From assembly GCF_020966755.1 (NCBI RefSeq), contig NZ_JAJKFT010000004.1, positions 744,001-808,000 of the forward strand: DNA of 64,000 nt, given 5' to 3'. The notes under the pieces are model-generated. The model was not told where the DNA came from. It saw only the letters and a list, made by a program, of their open reading frames with translations, and made no database searches. Position numbers and translations under genes: made by a program. Positions 28,333-39,949 of this stretch are shown piece after piece (within the stretch, counting starts at the first letter, position 1; each line of letters opens with the position of its first letter). The stretch comes from Blastopirellula sediminis. Lineage in GTDB: Bacteria; Planctomycetota; Planctomycetia; Pirellulales; Pirellulaceae.

Positions 28333-29208
28333 ATGACGCAAACTCCGCTACTCCCGAGCGAAGAGTACATCGAACAAGCGTTTTTCTTTCATTCGATGCG
28401 GGAGAAGATCGAGGACAACGCGCCGTTGCAAGACATCCTGCAGTCGGTGCGAGAAGAGATTCTGGCGACGACTAAGTTGCCGATGGCGATCGATTTTCTG
28501 TTGGCCGAGTTGCGTCATTTGGGGCTGTTTCACTCGGCGATGCAGCGGCTTTCGCACTATTTCACCCCGTTCCAGACGTTCCTGATCGCGGCGGCGGAAG
28601 ATGATCGGGGGCGGTTCGACTTTCGCGTCGCGCTGGAAATCTTGAAGCTCGAAGCGGAGTTTCGCGCCTCCGAATCGACAACCGCGGCCGCGATGTTCGT
28701 CTACCAGTTCGAGGTTCTCTGTCGGCACCGACTGAAGTACGACGGCGGGCTCGAGGCGATGGCCGGGGACCCGATGTATGACGAAAACTGGCGTCATTTT
28801 CTGCAAACGCTCCGGCGGCGGATCGGGATGATCGACCTGGCCGACCTGATTTACGTCCGGAGCGAATATTACGTCGAGCAGCAATCACGGCGGCGGAACG
28901 CCACGCTGCCGGAGGAGCCGCCGATCTTTGGGACCCGCGAGGGACGCATCGCGCTAGCAAACCGCAATAAGGAGCCCTTATTGCTTTTCTCAGCTTTACA
29001 GCGGCAGCTCAAATACCCGTCTGTACCTAAACCCAAAAAGCATGTAGAAGCGGACGATCTGGTGCACAACTTGTCGCAGCGGATGAACGCAGTCGAACTT
29101 CGTCTGAAACTGATGGAAGAAGACCAGAAAGGCGGCTTTGATCTTTCGAAGTTTTATTCCCATCCAGACGACAAAGACCGACCACATGGCCATAGACTGG
29201 CAGATTAA
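28333..29208 (+). CDS. Conserved protein of unknown function
   Basis: A 291-residue soluble, mostly helical protein starting 24 bases after the esterase stop, so perhaps co-transcribed. The first about 185 residues are a compact helical domain rich in FF/FH and Leu (AFFFHSMREKIEDN, PMAIDFLLAELRHLGLFHSAMQRLSHYF). A more basic part follows (KYPSVPKPKKH), then a charged helical tail, VHNLSQRMNAVELRLKLMEE, that is a probable coiled coil. No enzyme motif, signal or membrane segment is visible. Function unknown. Confidence 0.72.
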   Translation: MTQTPLLPSEEYIEQAFFFHSMREKIEDNAPLQDILQSVREEILATTKLPMAIDFLLAELRHLGLFHSAMQRLSHYFTPFQTFLIAAAEDDRGRFDFRVALEILKLEAEFRASESTTAAAMFVYQFEVLCRHRLKYDGGLEAMAGDPMYDENWRHFLQTLRRRIGMIDLADLIYVRSEYYVEQQSRRRNATLPEEPPIFGTREGRIALANRNKEPLLLFSALQRQLKYPSVPKPKKHVEADDLVHNLSQRMNAVELRLKLMEEDQKGGFDLSKFYSHPDDKDRPHGHRLAD

Positions 29209-29564
29209 TTTCTGTTAATCCTAGGTTAGCTGGGCCGATTTTGCGTTTAAGCGAATGTTCCGGTCTTGGTAGACTAGAACGCGAAGGGACCGCGACGCCC
29301 CGTTAGGACGTCGCAGTCGAGGACATTTCTTTGCAGCTCGTTACGAAAGCAAGGGAATGCGGTCGACTCCTTCCAACCTAACGGAACCCGCCGAACGCAT
29401 TCCGCTCGCTAGCGTTTTGGGCTCGAAGACTAGCGAATCAGGCTCGAAAAAGAGGTGCAGTTAATCTCTTGGACGACTCCCGGTTCGGATCGTTTGGAGG
29501 TCGCACCGCGACCTAATGACGATCACGACATGCCAATCGTCTAATTTGGCAGGGGCGGAATACA
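29209..29564. other. Intergenic region with a short hairpin and a degenerate repeat
   Basis: About 355 bases upstream of the first CBS gene. It contains a 6 bp hairpin GCGACG / CGTCGC (29292-29297 and 29309-29314) and the degenerate copy D of the dispersed inverted repeat (29336-29430). No gene is evident. Confidence 0.5.
29336..29430. repeat. Dispersed paired inverted repeat, degenerate copy D
   Basis: The left part matches the family in AAGCAAGGGAATGCGGTCG (to 29365), and the right part reads CGCATTCC, then a diverged GCTCGCTAGCGTTTTGGGCT. The central distance is shorter than in copies A and B. It is either a decayed copy or a related subfamily. Confidence 0.6.
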
Positions 29565-30029
29565 ATGACCGAGTTTCAGCTACATCTGACGACCGAGCCG
29601 GTGACGCGTTTGCATCCCGACGCTCCTCTCAAAGTCGATGAATCCGAAACGGTCGCCTCCGTTATGCGACAAATGCGCGATCATAAGGTCGGCGCGGTGT
29701 TGGTCACCAGTGCGAATCGAATGACCGGCATTTTCACTGAACGAGACGCGCTGCATTTGATGGCACAACAGCTAGAACTGAACGAACCGATCTCACGGAG
29801 GATGAAACGGAGCGTCGTGTTGGCGCGGCGTGACGACAACGTCGCGACGGCCATCAAAAAAATGGCGGCCGGCGGGCACCGAAGATTGCCTCTGGTCGAC
29901 GCCAATGGCAACGCCGTGGGCGTCATTACCGCAGCCGGCGTGCTGCACTTTCTGGCCGAACACTTCCCCGAGGCGATATATAACTTGCCTCCCACGCAGC
30001 GAAGTTCGGCTGAGCGCGAAGGAGCATAA
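29565..30029 (+). CDS. CBS-domain pair protein
   Basis: A 154-residue protein composed of two CBS motifs. The first includes AVLVTSANRMTGIFTERDAL (about 45-64). The second includes VATAIKKMAAGGHRRLPLVDANGNAVGVITAAGVLHFL (about 88-125). CBS pairs (Bateman modules) bind adenine nucleotides. It lies directly upstream of korA on the same strand, and a second CBS protein closes the same cluster, so both may tune the oxidoreductase to energy state; that is an inference. There is no DNA-binding or enzyme domain. Confidence 0.88.
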   Translation: MTEFQLHLTTEPVTRLHPDAPLKVDESETVASVMRQMRDHKVGAVLVTSANRMTGIFTERDALHLMAQQLELNEPISRRMKRSVVLARRDDNVATAIKKMAAGGHRRLPLVDANGNAVGVITAAGVLHFLAEHFPEAIYNLPPTQRSSAEREGA

Positions 30030-30160
30030 CGGCTAGAAATCGTGATCTCCGAGGTAGCGCTATCTCATCTAGCTTGGGTTTCGCACTTTTGCTTCCGGCG
30101 GTGCGGAACGGAATAATTTCGTGAAGAGGATAACTAATTAGTTAAGCGGCAAGGCGAATC

Positions 30161-32026
30161 ATGTCCACCGAATTTGAGAGTGAAACGGAACAGTCCAAAA
30201 CAGTTCTGCAGATTGAAGAAGCGACCGTCCGCTTTTGCGGCGACTCTGGCGACGGTATGCAGCTCGCCGGAACGCAGCTGACCAATACGTCGGCCTTGGC
30301 AGGCAACGACATCGCCACCTTTCCCGACTTTCCTGCGGAAATTCGCGCTCCACGCGGAACCCTGGCCGGCGTCTCCGGCTTCCAGGTCCATTTCGCGTCG
30401 ACCGACATTTACACGCCGGGCGAATCGGTTGACGCCATGGTCGCGATGAATCCGGCTGCGCTAAAGACGAACGTCGCCGACCTGAAGCCGGGCGGCGTGC
30501 TGATCGTCAACTCAGACGCCTTCGACAAGAAGTCGCTCGAGCAAGCCGGCTACGCGACGAACCCGCTCGAAGACGAATCGCTCGAAGGGTTTCAGTTGTT
30601 CCAAGTGGCGATGACCGACCTGACTCGTCGCGCCGTCGATGGTCTCGATCTCAGTCAGAAAGAAGCCGATCGCTGCCGCAACTTCTTTGCCATGGGGCTG
30701 GCCTTCTGGATGTACGGGCGATCGCTCGATCCGACGCTGCGTTTTATCGAGTCGAAGTTCAAAAAGCTGCCGGCCATCGCCGAAGCGAACCGTCGCGCAT
30801 TGACCGCCGGTCGTAATTACGGCGAAACGACCGACGCGTTCGTCAGCTCGTATCGGGTCGAAAAAGCGAAGTTGCCTGCCGGCAAGTATCGCAATATGAC
30901 CGGTAACCAGGCGCTTGCTTGGGGCTTGATGACGGCTGCCAAGCTAAGCCAAAAGGACTTGTTCCTCGGCTCGTATCCGATCACGCCTGCCAGCGACATT
31001 CTGCACGAGCTGAGCCGCTACAAGAATTTCGGCGTCCGCACGTTCCAAGCGGAAGACGAAATCGCGGCGGTCTGCTCGGCGATTGGCGCCGCTTATTCCG
31101 GCCACATGGCGCTGACCACTTCCAGCGGTCCAGGCATCGCGCTCAAAGGAGAAGCGATGGGTCTGGCCGTAATGTTGGAGTTGCCGCTGCTGATCGTCGA
31201 CGTGCAGCGCGGCGGTCCGAGCACCGGTCTGCCGACCAAGACGGAGCAAGCCGACTTGTTGCAAGTGATGTTCGGTCGCAACGGCGAATGCCCGATGCCG
31301 GTCATCGCCGCTCGCAGCCCGGCCGATTGCTTCGATGTCGGGATTGAAGCGTGGCGCATTGCGGCCCGCTTTATGACGCCGGTCATGATCTTGAGCGATG
31401 GCTACCTGGCGAACGGCTCCGAGCCGTGGCGGATCGTCAACTTCAAAGAGCTGGAACCGATTCCGATCAAGCATCCGGAAGGTCCGGTCGACGGCAAACC
31501 GTTCCTGGCGTACGAACGGGACGAACTGCTCGCTCGCCCGTGGGCGATTCCGGGTACTCCGGGGCTGATGCATCGCGTCGGCGGTCTGGAAAAGGCGGAT
31601 GGTACCGGCAACGTCAGCTACGATCCGAAGAACCATCAGCACATGATCAACACCCGCGCTCAGAAGGTGAAGAATGTCGCCAAGGTGATCGGCGATCAGG
31701 AAGTGATGGGCGAAGCGTCCGGCGACTTGCTGGTCCTCAGCTGGGGCGGTCCGTATGGATCGTGCCGCACCGCCGTGGCGAAATTGCAATCGCAAGGACA
31801 CAAGGTGAGCCACGCCCATCTGCGTTGGTTGAATCCGTTCCCGGCGAACCTGGGCGAAATCCTCCGCAACTTTAAGAAGGTGCTCATCCCCGAATTGAAC
31901 ATGGGGCAGTTGTCGATGCTCATTCGCAATGAGTTCATGATCGACACCGTCTCCTTGAACAAGGTCCAGGGGAAGCCGTTCCATGTGACCGAGATCATCG
32001 AGAAGGCGAAAACGCTGCTGCCGTAA
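30161..32026 (+). CDS. korA: 2-oxoacid:ferredoxin oxidoreductase, alpha (gamma-fused) subunit
   Basis: A 621-residue protein. The N-terminal part (about 14-190) is the gamma domain ([18 protein letters not shown]). Next is the alpha/pyrimidine-binding domain from about 240 ([15 protein letters not shown], then [15 protein letters not shown], the loop near the thiamine cofactor). A transketolase-C-type end includes [16 protein letters not shown]. This fused form is the usual 2-oxoacid:acceptor oxidoreductase alpha subunit. With KorB it decarboxylates 2-oxoglutarate or a related 2-oxoacid to the CoA ester and reduces ferredoxin. Substrate preference cannot be fixed from sequence. Confidence 0.95.
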   Translation: MSTEFESETEQSKTVLQIEEATVRFCGDSGDGMQLAGTQLTNTSALAGNDIATFPDFPAEIRAPRGTLAGVSGFQVHFASTDIYTPGESVDAMVAMNPAALKTNVADLKPGGVLIVNSDAFDKKSLEQAGYATNPLEDESLEGFQLFQVAMTDLTRRAVDGLDLSQKEADRCRNFFAMGLAFWMYGRSLDPTLRFIESKFKKLPAIAEANRRALTAGRNYGETTDAFVSSYRVEKAKLPAGKYRNMTGNQALAWGLMTAAKLSQKDLFLGSYPITPASDILHELSRYKNFGVRTFQAEDEIAAVCSAIGAAYSGHMALTTSSGPGIALKGEAMGLAVMLELPLLIVDVQRGGPSTGLPTKTEQADLLQVMFGRNGECPMPVIAARSPADCFDVGIEAWRIAARFMTPVMILSDGYLANGSEPWRIVNFKELEPIPIKHPEGPVDGKPFLAYERDELLARPWAIPGTPGLMHRVGGLEKADGTGNVSYDPKNHQHMINTRAQKVKNVAKVIGDQEVMGEASGDLLVLSWGGPYGSCRTAVAKLQSQGHKVSHAHLRWLNPFPANLGEILRNFKKVLIPELNMGQLSMLIRNEFMIDTVSLNKVQGKPFHVTEIIEKAKTLLP

Positions 32027-32097
32027 GCCGAGCCGTTTTCGCAGGATTTGCACCTACAACGAACCGAACAACAGAGATTTCCAGAAGGATTTAAATC

Positions 32098-33117
32098 ATG
32101 GCTTCCGTCGAATTACCCGTCCTCAAACCTGGCGACTACGGCAGCGATCAGGACGTGCGCTGGTGCCCAGGGTGCGGCGACTATTCGATTCTTGCGCAGA
32201 TGAAGAAAGTGATGGCGACCTTGGGGTGGCCGCGCGAGAAGACGGTCTTCGTTTCCGGCATCGGTTGCAGTAGCCGCTTTCCGTACTACATGAACACGTA
32301 CGGCATGCATAGCATCCACGGCCGCGCTCCGGCGTTTGCGACCGGCATTAAGAGCTGCCGCCCGGATTTGAACGTCTTTGTGATCACCGGCGACGGCGAC
32401 GCGCTCAGCATCGGCGGTAATCACTTCATGCACGTCGTGCGACGTAACGTCAACTTGAACATTATCTTGTTCAACAATCGGATTTATGGCCTTACCAAGG
32501 GGCAATATTCGCCGACCTCGGAATTGGGCAAAGTCACCAAGAGCACGCCGATGGGCGCGATCGACAACCCAATGAACCCGCTTTCGCTGGCTATTGGCTG
32601 CGAAGCGACCTTTGTCGCTCGTTCGATTGACGTCCATATCAAGCATTTGGCCGACACTTTGAAGCGGGCCGCGGAACATCCGGGCGTCTCGTTTGTTGAG
32701 GTTTATCAGAACTGCAACGTGTTTAACGACGGCGCCTACAAGTACGCGACCGACAAGGCGTTAAAGGCCGATAACATTATCGAAATTGAACATGGAAAGC
32801 CGCTCATCTTCGGCCAAAATAGAGAAAAGGGGATTCGCCTGAACGGCATGCAGCCGGAAGTGGTCGAACTTGGCAAAGGGATCACCGAAGACGATCTGCT
32901 GTTCCATGACGAAACGTCGCCTCAGCCGACCCTCGCCTACTTGCTGAGTCGGATGCGATATCCTGAGTTCCCCGAACCGATCGGCGTACTGCGCTGCGTC
33001 GACGCTCCTCGCTATGACGACCTGCTGAATGAGCAAGTCGCGCAAGCTCGAGCGGAAAAAGGGGAAGGGGATCTCGATAAGTTGTTCAACTCTGGAGACA
33101 CCTGGACGGTGGAGTAA
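32098..33117 (+). CDS. korB: 2-oxoacid:ferredoxin oxidoreductase, beta subunit
   Basis: A 339-residue TPP- and iron-sulphur-binding subunit. An early CPGCGDY (C23, C26) and GIGCSSR supply cluster Cys ligands. The thiamine motif is GDGDALSIGGNHFMHVVRRN, and YGLTKGQYSPTS follows it. It stands 71 bases after korA, and the second CBS gene starts 2 bases after its stop. It is the catalytic partner of KorA. Confidence 0.96.
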   Translation: MASVELPVLKPGDYGSDQDVRWCPGCGDYSILAQMKKVMATLGWPREKTVFVSGIGCSSRFPYYMNTYGMHSIHGRAPAFATGIKSCRPDLNVFVITGDGDALSIGGNHFMHVVRRNVNLNIILFNNRIYGLTKGQYSPTSELGKVTKSTPMGAIDNPMNPLSLAIGCEATFVARSIDVHIKHLADTLKRAAEHPGVSFVEVYQNCNVFNDGAYKYATDKALKADNIIEIEHGKPLIFGQNREKGIRLNGMQPEVVELGKGITEDDLLFHDETSPQPTLAYLLSRMRYPEFPEPIGVLRCVDAPRYDDLLNEQVAQARAEKGEGDLDKLFNSGDTWTVE

Positions 33118-33119
33118 CT

Positions 33120-33644
33120 ATGTATTGTCAGGCCTGCGGCGCCGAGAACTTTGACGGCGCCGACCAGTGCGAAGCGTGCGGACAGCCGCTCGCACTGGAG
33201 CCCGCGTCAAAGAGCAGCGTTGAAGAGCAGCTTCGTCGCGATACGATCGCGAAGCTGCCGATGAAGACGCCGCTGACGTCCTCTCCGGACGCGCCGCTGG
33301 GGGACGTACTAACCGTCTTGTCGACCAATGCGATCGGCGCGGTGGTCATCACGGATGACCACCATCGCCCGATCGGCATTTTCAGCGAACGAGATGCGTT
33401 GATCCGCGTCGGTCCCGACTATCGCGACCACCTGAATACGCCGATCTCGAACTTCATGACGACCGATCCGCAGACGATCGACCAGAGCACGCCGATCACG
33501 TTCGCGGTTCACCAAATGGACGTCGGCCATTATCGACATCTGCCGGTGATCGACGAAGATGGTCGCGTGACGGCGGTGATTTCGATTCGCGATCTGCTAC
33601 GCTATCTGACCGAGAAAATCGCGGCGGCCGAAGTGGCTGATTAA
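33120..33644 (+). CDS. Zinc-ribbon plus CBS-pair protein
   Basis: A 174-residue protein. An N-terminal zinc ribbon with CxxC pairs (MYCQACG, CEACGQPL) is followed by a linker and two CBS motifs: AVVITDDHHRPIGIFSERDAL (about 77-97) and HYRHLPVIDEDGRVTAVISIRDLL. It begins 2 bases after korB, so it is certainly in the korAB operon and probably translationally coupled. A redox- or metal-sensing ribbon with an adenylate-sensing CBS pair would be a plausible regulator of KorAB, but no function is shown. It contrasts with the plain CBS protein upstream of korA. Confidence 0.85.
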   Translation: MYCQACGAENFDGADQCEACGQPLALEPASKSSVEEQLRRDTIAKLPMKTPLTSSPDAPLGDVLTVLSTNAIGAVVITDDHHRPIGIFSERDALIRVGPDYRDHLNTPISNFMTTDPQTIDQSTPITFAVHQMDVGHYRHLPVIDEDGRVTAVISIRDLLRYLTEKIAAAEVAD

Positions 33645-34470
33645 GCCGCTGCGATAATTTGTCGCCCCGCGCGGACGCCTCTTTTTGCTCGATTTGCGCC
33701 GCGCGAGCGTTTCTAACGGACGCCTACCGAAATGCGTCGCTTCTGTGACGCTACTGCCAAGCTCTTTCCAGGGATATCTCCTTGCTCTTTCCTGCCGGTG
33801 CTCCCGCTTACCGCTTGTTGGACCATTCGTTTGGACAGCAATAGGAGCGATAACGGGGACTGCGTTAATGGAGAATCTAGCAATCCTTGTCGCTCCGCAT
33901 TCCCCTTCTTCACGGAGCAGGCATATCAGAATATCGCCGGCCAATTCGTTCCGAGTTGGAGTCGCAGTTGCGACATCCGCTTTCAAGCTTTTCCTTAGGT
34001 TATCCAACATCCCTACGGCGTTAACGCTTGCAATTTGAGTCGGGGATAGGACATTCCGGGAGTCGCCGTGGTGGAATCCACCATGGCTTGAATAGAAAAA
34101 GCTCCGATGAAGCGATCGTCGTTTTTGTAGGAGAATATGGGGAAATCGGTGTCGTACGGAATAAAAAGAAATGTGCAGAGGGCGCCCGTATGCTTTTGTT
34201 TCACGAAATGAACCACCATCTTTTAGCCACTTTGCGAATGCTTCTGGTGGGAAGTAGAAGGCAACGGCAGCTGCGCACGCCGCTGGAGCGTGCCGATCCT
34301 GTCGACGTGAAATTTGGGATAAGGACGTTGGCCCAAGCTTACGTTCTGGATCTGGAAAAGATGAAGACCTGGACGGCGCCGAAGACGGAGAGGCTCAATA
34401 AGTAGATGCATAACGGAGATAGTCCCTTTATCTCCCAATTCTCAAACTTCTAGACGATTGGAGGACGAAG
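33645..34470. other. Long gap, possible decayed gene
   Basis: About 825 bases without a convincing gene. Stretches on the minus strand look protein-like in different frames (33597-34010, 34013-34219, and a further frame up to about 34380). They have no common start, no Shine-Dalgarno and no family motif, which is consistent with a frameshifted remnant. It also must carry the promoter of the metallophosphoesterase. I claim no gene here. Confidence 0.3.
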
Positions 34471-35601
34471 ATGAACCGCACAGCTTGCAGATTAGTCGCA
34501 GTATTGATTGGGCTCGTCGTCGCCAACGTTTCATTCACCGCACCGGCCCAGGCCCCCACAGCGACAGAGGGGCAAACAGACGCAAGGGCGCCGGTCTTTT
34601 CCTATGACAACGCTGCGTTGCCTAACGCGAAGCCATGGACGGCGAAGAAGTTCAAGAACAGTCCTCGCAACTTTCAGTTTGTAATCATTGGGGACCGGAC
34701 TGGGGGAGCTAACGTCGAAGGCACTTTCAAGCTCGCCATTGATCAAATCAACTTGCTGCAACCGGAGTTCGTCATCAACGTTGGTGATGTGATCGAGGGA
34801 TACAGCGACGAAAAGAAGGAACTGCACGCCGAATGGGACGAGGTCGACACGATGCTCAATACGCTGGAGATGCCGTTCTTCCGTACTCCCGGCAACCACG
34901 ATATCGCGAACAAAACGGCTCAAGAGGTCTGGCGCGAACGGCATGGCGCCACATACTACCACTTCGTTTATAAGAACGTGCTGTTCATGGTTCTCGATAG
35001 CGAAGATGGCTCCCGTCCTTCACCGCCGCCTGAGATGAAGGAGAAGATCGCACTCTACAACCGGCTGCAAACCGAGAATCCGGCCAAAGCGAAGGAGATG
35101 CTGGCCGAGTTTATGTCCGACGAAGCGGTTGTCGCCGCGCTCGGCAAACCAGTCGAGTTTCCCGAGAACCAAATGGCTTGGATCAAGAAGACGCTCGCGG
35201 AACATACCAATGGGCGTTGGACGTTTCTATTTCTGCACGAGCCCGCCTGGGAAAACCCCTCGGAAAGTTTTCAGGCGATTGAAGAGTTGCTGAAAGGCCG
35301 GGATCATACGTTCTTCGCCGGCCATCTGCACTATTACGACTATGACAACATCGACGGCTACGAGCATATCACCATGGGACCTTCTGGGGCCTCCTTTCAT
35401 CACGAAGGCCCTGGAAATGTGGATCACATTATGTGGGTCACGATGACCGACGATGGCCCACAGATGGGAAACATCGCTCTGAAGGGGCTGTTCGATCGCA
35501 AGGGCCTCGATCCCGAAATGTTCGGCGCCTACGACCGCAAGGGCGCAGAGTCTTCGGGAAAAAAGGAAGACAAGAAGCCGAAGGAATCACAACCGAAATA
35601 G
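34471..35601 (+). CDS. Exported metallophosphoesterase (calcineurin-like)
   Basis: A 376-residue protein with a signal peptide (…VLIGLVVANVSFTAPAQA). The binuclear-metal motifs are in order: GDRTGG (the GDxxG type), GDVIEG, GNHD (about 146-149), FLHEPAW, and the closing GHLHYYDYD. The tail is Lys/Glu-rich (EDKKPKESQPK). The substrate is unknown; exported phosphodiesterase or phosphatase is the safe description. GGAGG precedes the start. Confidence 0.92.
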   Translation: MNRTACRLVAVLIGLVVANVSFTAPAQAPTATEGQTDARAPVFSYDNAALPNAKPWTAKKFKNSPRNFQFVIIGDRTGGANVEGTFKLAIDQINLLQPEFVINVGDVIEGYSDEKKELHAEWDEVDTMLNTLEMPFFRTPGNHDIANKTAQEVWRERHGATYYHFVYKNVLFMVLDSEDGSRPSPPPEMKEKIALYNRLQTENPAKAKEMLAEFMSDEAVVAALGKPVEFPENQMAWIKKTLAEHTNGRWTFLFLHEPAWENPSESFQAIEELLKGRDHTFFAGHLHYYDYDNIDGYEHITMGPSGASFHHEGPGNVDHIMWVTMTDDGPQMGNIALKGLFDRKGLDPEMFGAYDRKGAESSGKKEDKKPKESQPK

Positions 35602-35790
35602 TTGTGCGTATGAATAATCTGACGAAATGAAAACAGGCCACTTTTGGGCCGTGCGAGTTCATTAACTTGCGCACATTCACGTGCGGGGCGCCCAATACGG
35701 ATGAGATCTGGTTGCCCATAAACCGAATTGACGAGGACCTGAGCCGTAATCTGCGAATCTACGTCCCGGACGAGGAGAATACGAGAACGC

Positions 35791-37245
35791 TTAGCGTGCG
35801 TTCTCCAGCGTTTGCTCTAAATCGGTCTTTAGCGATCGCATGTAGGTCCGCCACTGGGCGTCGAGAGCCTGTTTGTCGCGGCCGAAGACCTTGTCGAAGA
35901 CCTTCTGCAGTTCTTGCGGCGAGGTATGCGTCGCTTCGGGAAGTGCCGAGAGTTCGCGATAGTACGCGACCAGTTTGTCGAAGTGCTTTTCCATCAGGAA
36001 GTGAGTGAACGCCCAAGACTGCCCGTAGGCGTGCAGCGTGGTAAAGTTGTTCGCCGAGCGAGTGAAGATCTGATCGCTGGCGATGAAGTCGATGTTCGAG
36101 ACGCTTCGCAGCGGCGCTAGTTCTCGATACCAGCCTAGGCGTTCCGAGTTCACAGCGCCAATTCCGCTCCACGCCGCTTGCTTGGGCGATTCAAAATAGG
36201 TCGCCAAACCTTCCGCGGCCCATGTCGGAACAGGGCGATTGGAGGGCATCAAACCGGTGTTGCCGGCCAGTTGATGCGTCGCTTCATGGCTGACCACTTC
36301 GATGTCGAGGTTTTCCCGCTTCACGTCGATCAGCAAGTTCAACGTATCGGCGAAGCGGATCACATCGGCCATGCCGCTGATCTTGCGACGGACGATCTCG
36401 TCCCGTTCGCTTTGAATCTTTTTGCTGATGAGGTTGAGCGCCTCGAACGACTCGTCGGTTCCTTGATCGTAGAAGACCGCGATGTTGTCGATCCGATGGT
36501 AGAACCCGGCCGCGGAAGCCAGGTCGGGACCAAGGAGCGTCACGAACTGCAAGTACTCGCGGTGTTCTGCGAAGAGCACCACCATCAGCAACTTGTCCGG
36601 CACCTGCAGTTCAACCCCTTCCAGGCAGAACTTCATCAGGAAACTTTCGTAGACCGTTTCCAGCAGATCAAGCCGTTCCTCCGCCCGGGTCTTGTCGGTC
36701 CGGGCGTTCTTTTTGCTGGAGGTATCGTGCAGCAGAAGGAAGTGCTTGCTCCGGACGAACTTCATGTCGTCGCGGTTCTTGGTGAAGTCGCGCATGATCT
36801 TTTCTTGCGCCGGGTCGACCGCCACCGGTCGGTCGATCGCCTGCTTCATGGCGACCAGTCGCTTCACGCGATCGTCGCTGGGATTGATTTCCCAAGCCGC
36901 TTTGCAGGCGTCATAGAAGATGTTCAATTTGCCGATCTTCAAGGCGTAGCGGGCCGCATCCAGACAGCCCTCCAAGTCGCCGGCCGCTTTGGCCGAACTC
37001 AGCTTGTTGACCGCTTGCGACTGAACGGAAGGAACCTTGTAGATCTTTACGTCGGCGGCGTTCATGTAGAGATTGCCGAACGTCGGATGCCGGAACGTCA
37101 CGTTTGCGCCGGGATTGACCGTCGCTTTCCCCTGAAGAATGAAGACCAGCTTCGTGCCAGGGACGTTATAGAGAACGAGGTCGGCAAAGGTTTGCGATAG
37201 GCAAGCCAGCCCCAGGAGCAGTCCCAGAAGACTTCGAGCAATCAT
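35791..37245 (-). CDS. DUF1570-type exported peptidase-like protein
   Basis: A 484-residue protein with a signal peptide (MIARSLLGLLLGLACLSQTFA) if started at the ATG at 37245; the longer frame adds an implausible leader. A gluzincin-like zinc site is visible: HEATH (about residues 316-320) in VVSHEATHQLAG, followed about 20 residues later by WAAEGLATYFE with a possible third ligand Glu. The N-terminal part has beta-strand-like KVPSV and a helical KLSSAKAAGDLEG segment. DUF1570 proteins occur widely in planctomycetes; protease activity is inferred from the motif only. Confidence 0.82.
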   Translation of the reverse strand: MIARSLLGLLLGLACLSQTFADLVLYNVPGTKLVFILQGKATVNPGANVTFRHPTFGNLYMNAADVKIYKVPSVQSQAVNKLSSAKAAGDLEGCLDAARYALKIGKLNIFYDACKAAWEINPSDDRVKRLVAMKQAIDRPVAVDPAQEKIMRDFTKNRDDMKFVRSKHFLLLHDTSSKKNARTDKTRAEERLDLLETVYESFLMKFCLEGVELQVPDKLLMVVLFAEHREYLQFVTLLGPDLASAAGFYHRIDNIAVFYDQGTDESFEALNLISKKIQSERDEIVRRKISGMADVIRFADTLNLLIDVKRENLDIEVVSHEATHQLAGNTGLMPSNRPVPTWAAEGLATYFESPKQAAWSGIGAVNSERLGWYRELAPLRSVSNIDFIASDQIFTRSANNFTTLHAYGQSWAFTHFLMEKHFDKLVAYYRELSALPEATHTSPQELQKVFDKVFGRDKQALDAQWRTYMRSLKTDLEQTLENAR

Positions 37246-37617
37246 GGCATTCTGTCTGATAAGAGAAGAAGTACGACGGGGGGGCGTAAGGCTCACCCGG
37301 ATTATCACCGGTATCGTGGGTGAGGGCAAAATACTTCTTGGGAATTTGCCCGAATCGGGGTCAGAGATGCCGCTATAACCTGCGCGAACGCTAGGAGCCG
37401 CGATGCGTTGACAAGCAAAATGCCGGGAATTTCGCGAGGAATGCCATCTTCGAGCCTGTCGCAGATGCGATAGGCGAGCGTGCAGTCCAGTTTTCCTACC
37501 TATGCCGGCTATGCCGCTTTGCTAGCGGAAGAGCATGCTCTGGCCAATTTCTTTCCGATAAACCGGAAGAGGAAACCGGATTTTCTTTCTGGCGGTCGGA
37601 TTGAAGGAATAGAAGCC

Positions 37618-37821
37618 ATGTGGCGGTCATTTTTCTTGGCGGTTGGTATCACGCTGATCATCATCGGCTGCGAATGCCTGATTGTGGATACCGCCAGCAT
37701 GATCGGAGAAGGAGGCCCGCGTAGCGTCACTCCACCCTCTTGGGCGCCGTGGAGCATGATGTCGACGGGGGCGGTGATTATCATCTACTCCTTTACGATT
37801 CCGAAGCGGATGAACGCGTAG
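37618..37821 (+). CDS. Small two-helix membrane protein
   Basis: A 67-residue protein starting at an ATG with AAGGA upstream; the longer frame is not protein-like. Two hydrophobic segments are visible (MWRSFFLAVGITLIIIGCECLIV and MSTGAVIIIYSFTI) around a short polar loop with TPPSWAPWS. I do not assign a function. It is followed by a strong terminator. Confidence 0.7.
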   Translation: MWRSFFLAVGITLIIIGCECLIVDTASMIGEGGPRSVTPPSWAPWSMMSTGAVIIIYSFTIPKRMNA

Positions 37822-37852
37822 TCGTTCCCTTTGCTGCTGCGGTTTGGGCAAG

Positions 37853-37901
37853 AAGGGTCAGGCCTCTTTTTCCGTGAGAAAAGGAGACCTGACCCTTTTT
37901 T
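37853..37901 (+). terminator. Strong intrinsic terminator
   Basis: A long stem (AAGGGTCAGG and further pairs with CCTGACCCTT) is followed by TTTTTT, 31 bases past the small membrane gene. It also insulates the chaperone operon from upstream transcription. Confidence 0.88.
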
Positions 37902-38027
37902 CGTTTCTGGATCGTGCCGCTGCCAAATTGGCACAAATGGGGTTTGGCCGAGGTCGAGGGGGATATCGTTCGACAAGGCATTGTTTCTAACTGTCTGCTA
38001 ATTCGCTACTTAGGCGAGTCCTCGACA

Positions 38028-38046
38028 CTTTGGCACAGCGGTTGCT
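38028..38046 (+). promoter_or_regulatory. Sigma-54-type promoter of groEL1
   Basis: The sequence TTGGCAC-AGCGG-TTGCT matches the -24/-12 sigma-54 consensus, with the diagnostic GG (38032-38033) and GC (38044-38045) exactly 10 bases apart. It is 165 bases before the groEL1 start, on the right strand. No CIRCE inverted repeat is visible in this region. Sigma-54 control of groESL would need an enhancer-binding activator. Confidence 0.65.
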
Positions 38047-38186
38047 TCTATAGGGGCGTCGCTTCTGTCGGTCTGCCATTCTTGACGTTGGCAGGCTCCG
38101 CGGAGCGTCCACAACAAGACAATTCATCCCCATCCGCTGATCGGTAACTGCGGCAACTCGGCCCAGGCGACAGCGAGAGTCGTTGA

Positions 38187-39878
<1,692 letters not shown>

Positions 39879-39949
39879 GCCGACCGCTTAGGCAATCAGA
39901 TAACCTCTCCAACACATTCAAAAACAATACAGACGAAGGATAGACGCAT

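Noticed and set aside
37929-37945. A second TGGCAC in the groEL upstream region
   Set aside because: No GC at the required 10-base distance follows, so it does not meet the sigma-54 pattern.
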